Source: Roseivirga sp. UBA6061 (GTDB lineage Bacteria > Bacteroidota > Bacteroidia > Cytophagales > Cyclobacteriaceae). Taken from it: DNA of 26,391 bases. The notes beneath the pieces are model-generated. The model saw nothing but the letters and a program-made list of their open reading frames with translations. It had not been told where the DNA came from and did not search any database. The position numbers were made by a program, and so were the translations under genes. Within the stretch, counting starts at the first letter, position 1; each line of letters starts with the position of its first letter. This document shows, piece after piece, positions 23,794 through 26,391 of the stretch. The DNA lies in NCBI GenBank assembly GCA_002427745.1, contig DIYF01000175.1, positions 1 through 26,391 on the forward strand, given 5' to 3'.

Positions 23794-25572
23794 TCACTCT
23801 ATTTTAACCAGTTTCCTGTAGTACACTTTTTCAGCAACGCTTACTGCCAAAATATACAGACCGGTACTCAGCTCTTCTGGCTGAAAGTAGAGGTGATGTT
23901 GGCCCGGCATTAGTGTTTTACTGTGGAGATTCTGCTGAGTATTTGATTTGATCGCTATGAGGTCAATTACCACATTAGCTGCCAAAGAAAGCTCAAAACT
24001 CACCAGGATATCATGGACAAAAGGATTCGGATAGGTTTGAAGCCTGAGACTATTCGGTTCTGGTTCGTCAATGCCGGTAACGATGTCATTTCCTCCTCCC
24101 TGATCGGTAATTTTCAAAGGAGTATATTCATAGGTCAAGGTCTCACGCTGTCCATCTGACTTCAGCAGCCACGCCTGATCAGCCTCTATGTCATCATATT
24201 CATTGACGCTACCATCAGGCCAGGTTACTGACACTTTATCAAACCCGGTGGATACTCCCAGGCCAAAGTGTAACCCTTTGGTATCATCTGCTGACCAACT
24301 GGTACCTGCCAGAACGTATCGTGTATAGGTCTTCTCCCCAGCGCTGACACTGACTTTAGCTCCCACCGGCACGCGGTCATTCTCATCTGCAAGACGAATG
24401 ACCAGCCAGTGATGATCGTTTTCCAGGTTATTGATAAAAAGCTCTGAGCGATCTACCGTTCCTCGGTTAGCTAACAGTAAATCAAGGTCTCCGTCATGAT
24501 CAAAATCGGCAATGGCTGTACCATAAGTGCCTTTATCTCCCGCGATACCATCACTTTCGAACTGCCTGCTAAAGGTTTCGTCTCCATTGTTGCGGTAGAG
24601 CACATTGGCATGATCTGAATAATCGGAGTCGTTGCCAATATACAGATCCAGCCAGCCATCGTTATCATAATCCAGCCAGCTTACCCCCCAGCCCATACCT
24701 TCATCGCCTACCCCAGCAGTCAAAGATACTTCAGTAAAGCTTTGGCCTTGATTGTTTCGGAAGAGGAAGTTTTGTAACCGATTGGTTAAATAAATATCAG
24801 GCCAGCCATCGTTATTAAAATCCCCCACACTCACGCCCATCCCTTCACTGTCTGAAAGCATGTTCTTATTGACAGAAACATCCGCAAAACGTCCGGAACC
24901 GTCATTCTCGAAAAGGAAATTACCAGCATGCCCGTCATGCGCCACATACAAATCAAGGTCATTATCCTGATCATAGTCAATAAAGGTGGCCCCCATGGAT
25001 AAGCGTGCCATGGTGATTCCTGATTCGGCTGTATAGTCGGAAAAGGTACCGTCTCCATTATTCAGAAAGAAGCGATCATCATCCATAAGCAGGAAGACAA
25101 AAAGGTCCTTGAGGCCATCTCCATTCACATCTCCCCAGATAGCTGCCGTGGTGAAGTCGGTGATGCCTACACCGGAAACTGCCGTCTGATCTGTGAAGGT
25201 TCCATCGCCATCGTTATGGAATAGCAGGTTTTGATCACCCAATTCCGTGGTCAAATAAAAATCCGGAAAACCATCCTGATCATAGTCGGCCCAGACGCTT
25301 TGGTTGTAATCTCCTATCAGGTCTACACCCGCTGATTCAGCGATATCTTCGAATGTACCATCTCCTTTATTCTGAAGAAGTACATTGTTGCGGTTTTTAC
25401 GGGTAATGTAGATATCATCGAAGCCGTCATTGTTGAAGTCAGTGACTGATACCCCTCTTGAAAATGCCACACCAGCCCCTGTGGCTTGCCCCATTTCAGT
25501 GAATCCCTGCTGAAAAGCTCCGGCAACACTCCCTGTAAGTACGCATAACAAAAGGGTAAATAGGTATCGCAT
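23794..25572 (-). CDS. Secreted FG-GAP/VCBS-repeat protein with ASPIC/UnbV domain and T9SS sorting tail
   Basis: 592 residues with an ATG start and a signal peptide (MRYLFTLLLCVLTGSVAGA). Seven calcium-binding-type repeats of DxDxDG form follow, for example DFNNDGFDDIYI (45), DYDQDGFPDFYL, DVNGDGLKDLFV and DYDNDGWLDLYI, the last near 355; these build a beta-propeller. An ASPIC/UnbV domain (GAKVSVSAGEKTYTRYVLAG ... VTWPDGS, about 398-458) follows. The last 80 residues are a type A type IX secretion sorting domain: LRLQTYPNPFVHDI, LYFQPEELSTGLYIL and a final YYRKLVKIE. Proteins of this CRTAC1-like type are cell-surface or released and may bind polysaccharide or protein; the ligand is unknown. 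It has the same orientation as the oxygenase gene upstream. Confidence 0.93.
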   Translation of the reverse strand: MRYLFTLLLCVLTGSVAGAFQQGFTEMGQATGAGVAFSRGVSVTDFNNDGFDDIYITRKNRNNVLLQNKGDGTFEDIAESAGVDLIGDYNQSVWADYDQDGFPDFYLTTELGDQNLLFHNDGDGTFTDQTAVSGVGITDFTTAAIWGDVNGDGLKDLFVFLLMDDDRFFLNNGDGTFSDYTAESGITMARLSMGATFIDYDQDNDLDLYVAHDGHAGNFLFENDGSGRFADVSVNKNMLSDSEGMGVSVGDFNNDGWPDIYLTNRLQNFLFRNNQGQSFTEVSLTAGVGDEGMGWGVSWLDYDNDGWLDLYIGNDSDYSDHANVLYRNNGDETFSRQFESDGIAGDKGTYGTAIADFDHDGDLDLLLANRGTVDRSELFINNLENDHHWLVIRLADENDRVPVGAKVSVSAGEKTYTRYVLAGTSWSADDTKGLHFGLGVSTGFDKVSVTWPDGSVNEYDDIEADQAWLLKSDGQRETLTYEYTPLKITDQGGGNDIVTGIDEPEPNSLRLQTYPNPFVHDILVSFELSLAANVVIDLIAIKSNTQQNLHSKTLMPGQHHLYFQPEELSTGLYILAVSVAEKVYYRKLVKIE

Positions 25573-25627
25573 AGGGCTAATTTAGGCACATCAAATCAAC
25601 CTGGCTATGCAAACGTTAGCATTAAGT

Positions 25628-25660
25628 CATTGGCCGGACTCTCCATGGGTCGGACCAATG
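25628..25660 (-). other. Hairpin between the oxygenase and FG-GAP genes
   Basis: CATTGG (25628-25633) pairs with CCAATG (25655-25660), and GACTC/GGGTC (25637-25641 with 25647-25651) forms an inner stem with one G-T pair around TCCAT. It lies in the 123-bp gap between the stop of the oxygenase gene (25696) and the start of the FG-GAP gene. No T run follows on the minus strand, so it would not be a standard terminator. Confidence 0.3.
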
Positions 25661-25695
25661 ATCGATTGAGCTTCTTGAGTGGCGATTATCTCTAA

Positions 25696-26391
25696 TTACT
25701 TATCCGTGTAGTCATCACCATAGTATTTGCTGGTGATGCGGGTATGGAAGGTTTCAGCTTTTATCGGATCATATTTGGGGGTACCGCAGCAGGGTAAAAC
25801 TTCCAGTATCTCCTCTTCCCATACATATACCGCCATAGGCACACTGATACGCGGTTTACCATACATACTCTTACTGGTAGGCTTACTCACCCGGTGTGTG
25901 GTGGAAGGAAGCCGGTCATTGGTAATACGCTGCATATAATCTCCGGTATTGAGAATAATACTTCCCTTTGGCGGATTCAGCCTTATCCATTTCATGTTCT
26001 TACGGTTCAGCACCTGCAGACCTTCCACGGCCGAAGATGGTAAAATCGTAAACAAATCAACATCTTCATGCCCCAGCATACGGCCCGCTCCCGAGGCGTC
26101 ATCTTCTTTGGTCACCGGAGGGTAATAATTGAGCCTGAAGCCAAAGTTGGTATGGGTCAGTTTCTCATCATAGGCATGGGGGTCACAGCCCAGATAGCTC
26201 AGAATACTCTGCATAATGGGCAGTATCAGTTTCTCATGCTCCTGTACCAGAGACCGGAAAAAAGGCTCATAGCCTGTTTGAGGCCAGAAATCGCTCTCCT
26301 TATAATCGGCATTTCTGTTACCCGGTATATCAAAAGCTCTGCGGCAGAATACCCAGCCCTCAACGAGATCAGGGTGAATGATGGTGGTTTC
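25696..26391 (-). CDS. Isopenicillin N synthase-like Fe(II)/2-oxoglutarate oxygenase, 5' truncated by window edge
   Basis: The frame is open from base 26391 to the TAA at 25696-25698, giving 231 residues of the C-terminal part; the start lies right of the window, and the internal ATG at 26214 is not the start. Features of the 2OG-Fe(II) oxygenase (isopenicillin N synthase/GA oxidase) family: LNYYPP, metal-binding GHEDVDLFTIL (His and Asp of HxD), the distal His in TTHRVSKP, and the RxS motif PRISVPMAVY that binds the co-substrate carboxylate. Such enzymes use molecular oxygen to hydroxylate, desaturate or cyclise small molecules. The substrate cannot be read. No biosynthetic neighbour is visible inside the window. 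Confidence 0.9.
   Translation of the reverse strand, partial: ETTIIHPDLVEGWVFCRRAFDIPGNRNADYKESDFWPQTGYEPFFRSLVQEHEKLILPIMQSILSYLGCDPHAYDEKLTHTNFGFRLNYYPPVTKEDDASGAGRMLGHEDVDLFTILPSSAVEGLQVLNRKNMKWIRLNPPKGSIILNTGDYMQRITNDRLPSTTHRVSKPTSKSMYGKPRISVPMAVYVWEEEILEVLPCCGTPKYDPIKAETFHTRITSKYYGDDYTDK

Noticed and set aside
1..26391. tRNA, rRNA, CRISPR, insertion sequences, prophage or integrase
   Set aside because: No cloverleaf, spaced direct repeats, transposase motifs or terminal inverted repeats were noticed on reading; a dedicated search was not possible here.

Overview
The window looks like a piece of a Bacteroidota chromosome, most likely an aquatic or marine Cytophagia-type bacterium. The evidence is the company of families: a cell-surface protein with a type IX secretion sorting domain, an FtsX-type permease with the Bacteroidota 'prefix' domain, an ECF sigma factor coupled to a membrane TPR protein, a signal-peptide TPR-CHAT protein, A-rich leaders with little Shine-Dalgarno signal, and several TTG start codons. 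The genus cannot be fixed from sequence reading alone. No rRNA, tRNA, CRISPR array, transposase or integrase was seen.

Layout. 1-1545: 3' part of a DUF4157 (eCIS core domain) protein entering from the left edge; a bidirectional terminator separates it from a convergent helical-repeat protein (1616-3070). 3071-3511: a 441-bp divergent intergenic region with a perfect 10-bp inverted repeat. 3512-8023: FtsX/MacB-like permease, a large intergenic hairpin, a membrane-anchored toroid-like protein and an overlapping GNAT acetyltransferase. 8082-9261 (minus): yaaA and arfB, overlapping. 9489-13127: a membrane protein of unknown function and the helicase HrpB. 13135-14738 (minus): a 55-residue helix-turn-helix protein, an ECF sigma factor with a TTG start, and a translationally coupled membrane TPR protein. 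15024-20520 (plus): a compact peptide maturation and export cluster. 20522-23665 (minus): a TPR-CHAT protein. 23794-25572 (minus): a secreted FG-GAP/UnbV protein with a T9SS tail. 25696 to the right edge (minus): a partial isopenicillin N synthase-like oxygenase.

The most interesting region is 15024-20520. It encodes a membrane protein joining a degenerate C39-like domain, a VKOR domain and a thioredoxin/DsbG-like domain; a 75-residue precursor with a double-glycine leader and eight cysteines in its 50-residue core; a C39-peptidase ABC transporter with an intact Cys-His-Asp triad; and an HlyD-type adaptor. Together they suggest that a disulfide-rich peptide is oxidised, cut after its GG leader and exported. 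A strong hairpin between the peptide gene and the transporter gene probably makes peptide mRNA exceed transporter mRNA. The cluster lies between an ECF sigma/TPR regulatory module and a TPR-CHAT protease-like protein; a functional tie to these flanks is inference only.

A second accessory signal is the eCIS-type protein at the left edge, whose C-terminal half carries a His-Gly / Ala-Cys pair reminiscent of clan CD cysteine peptidases.
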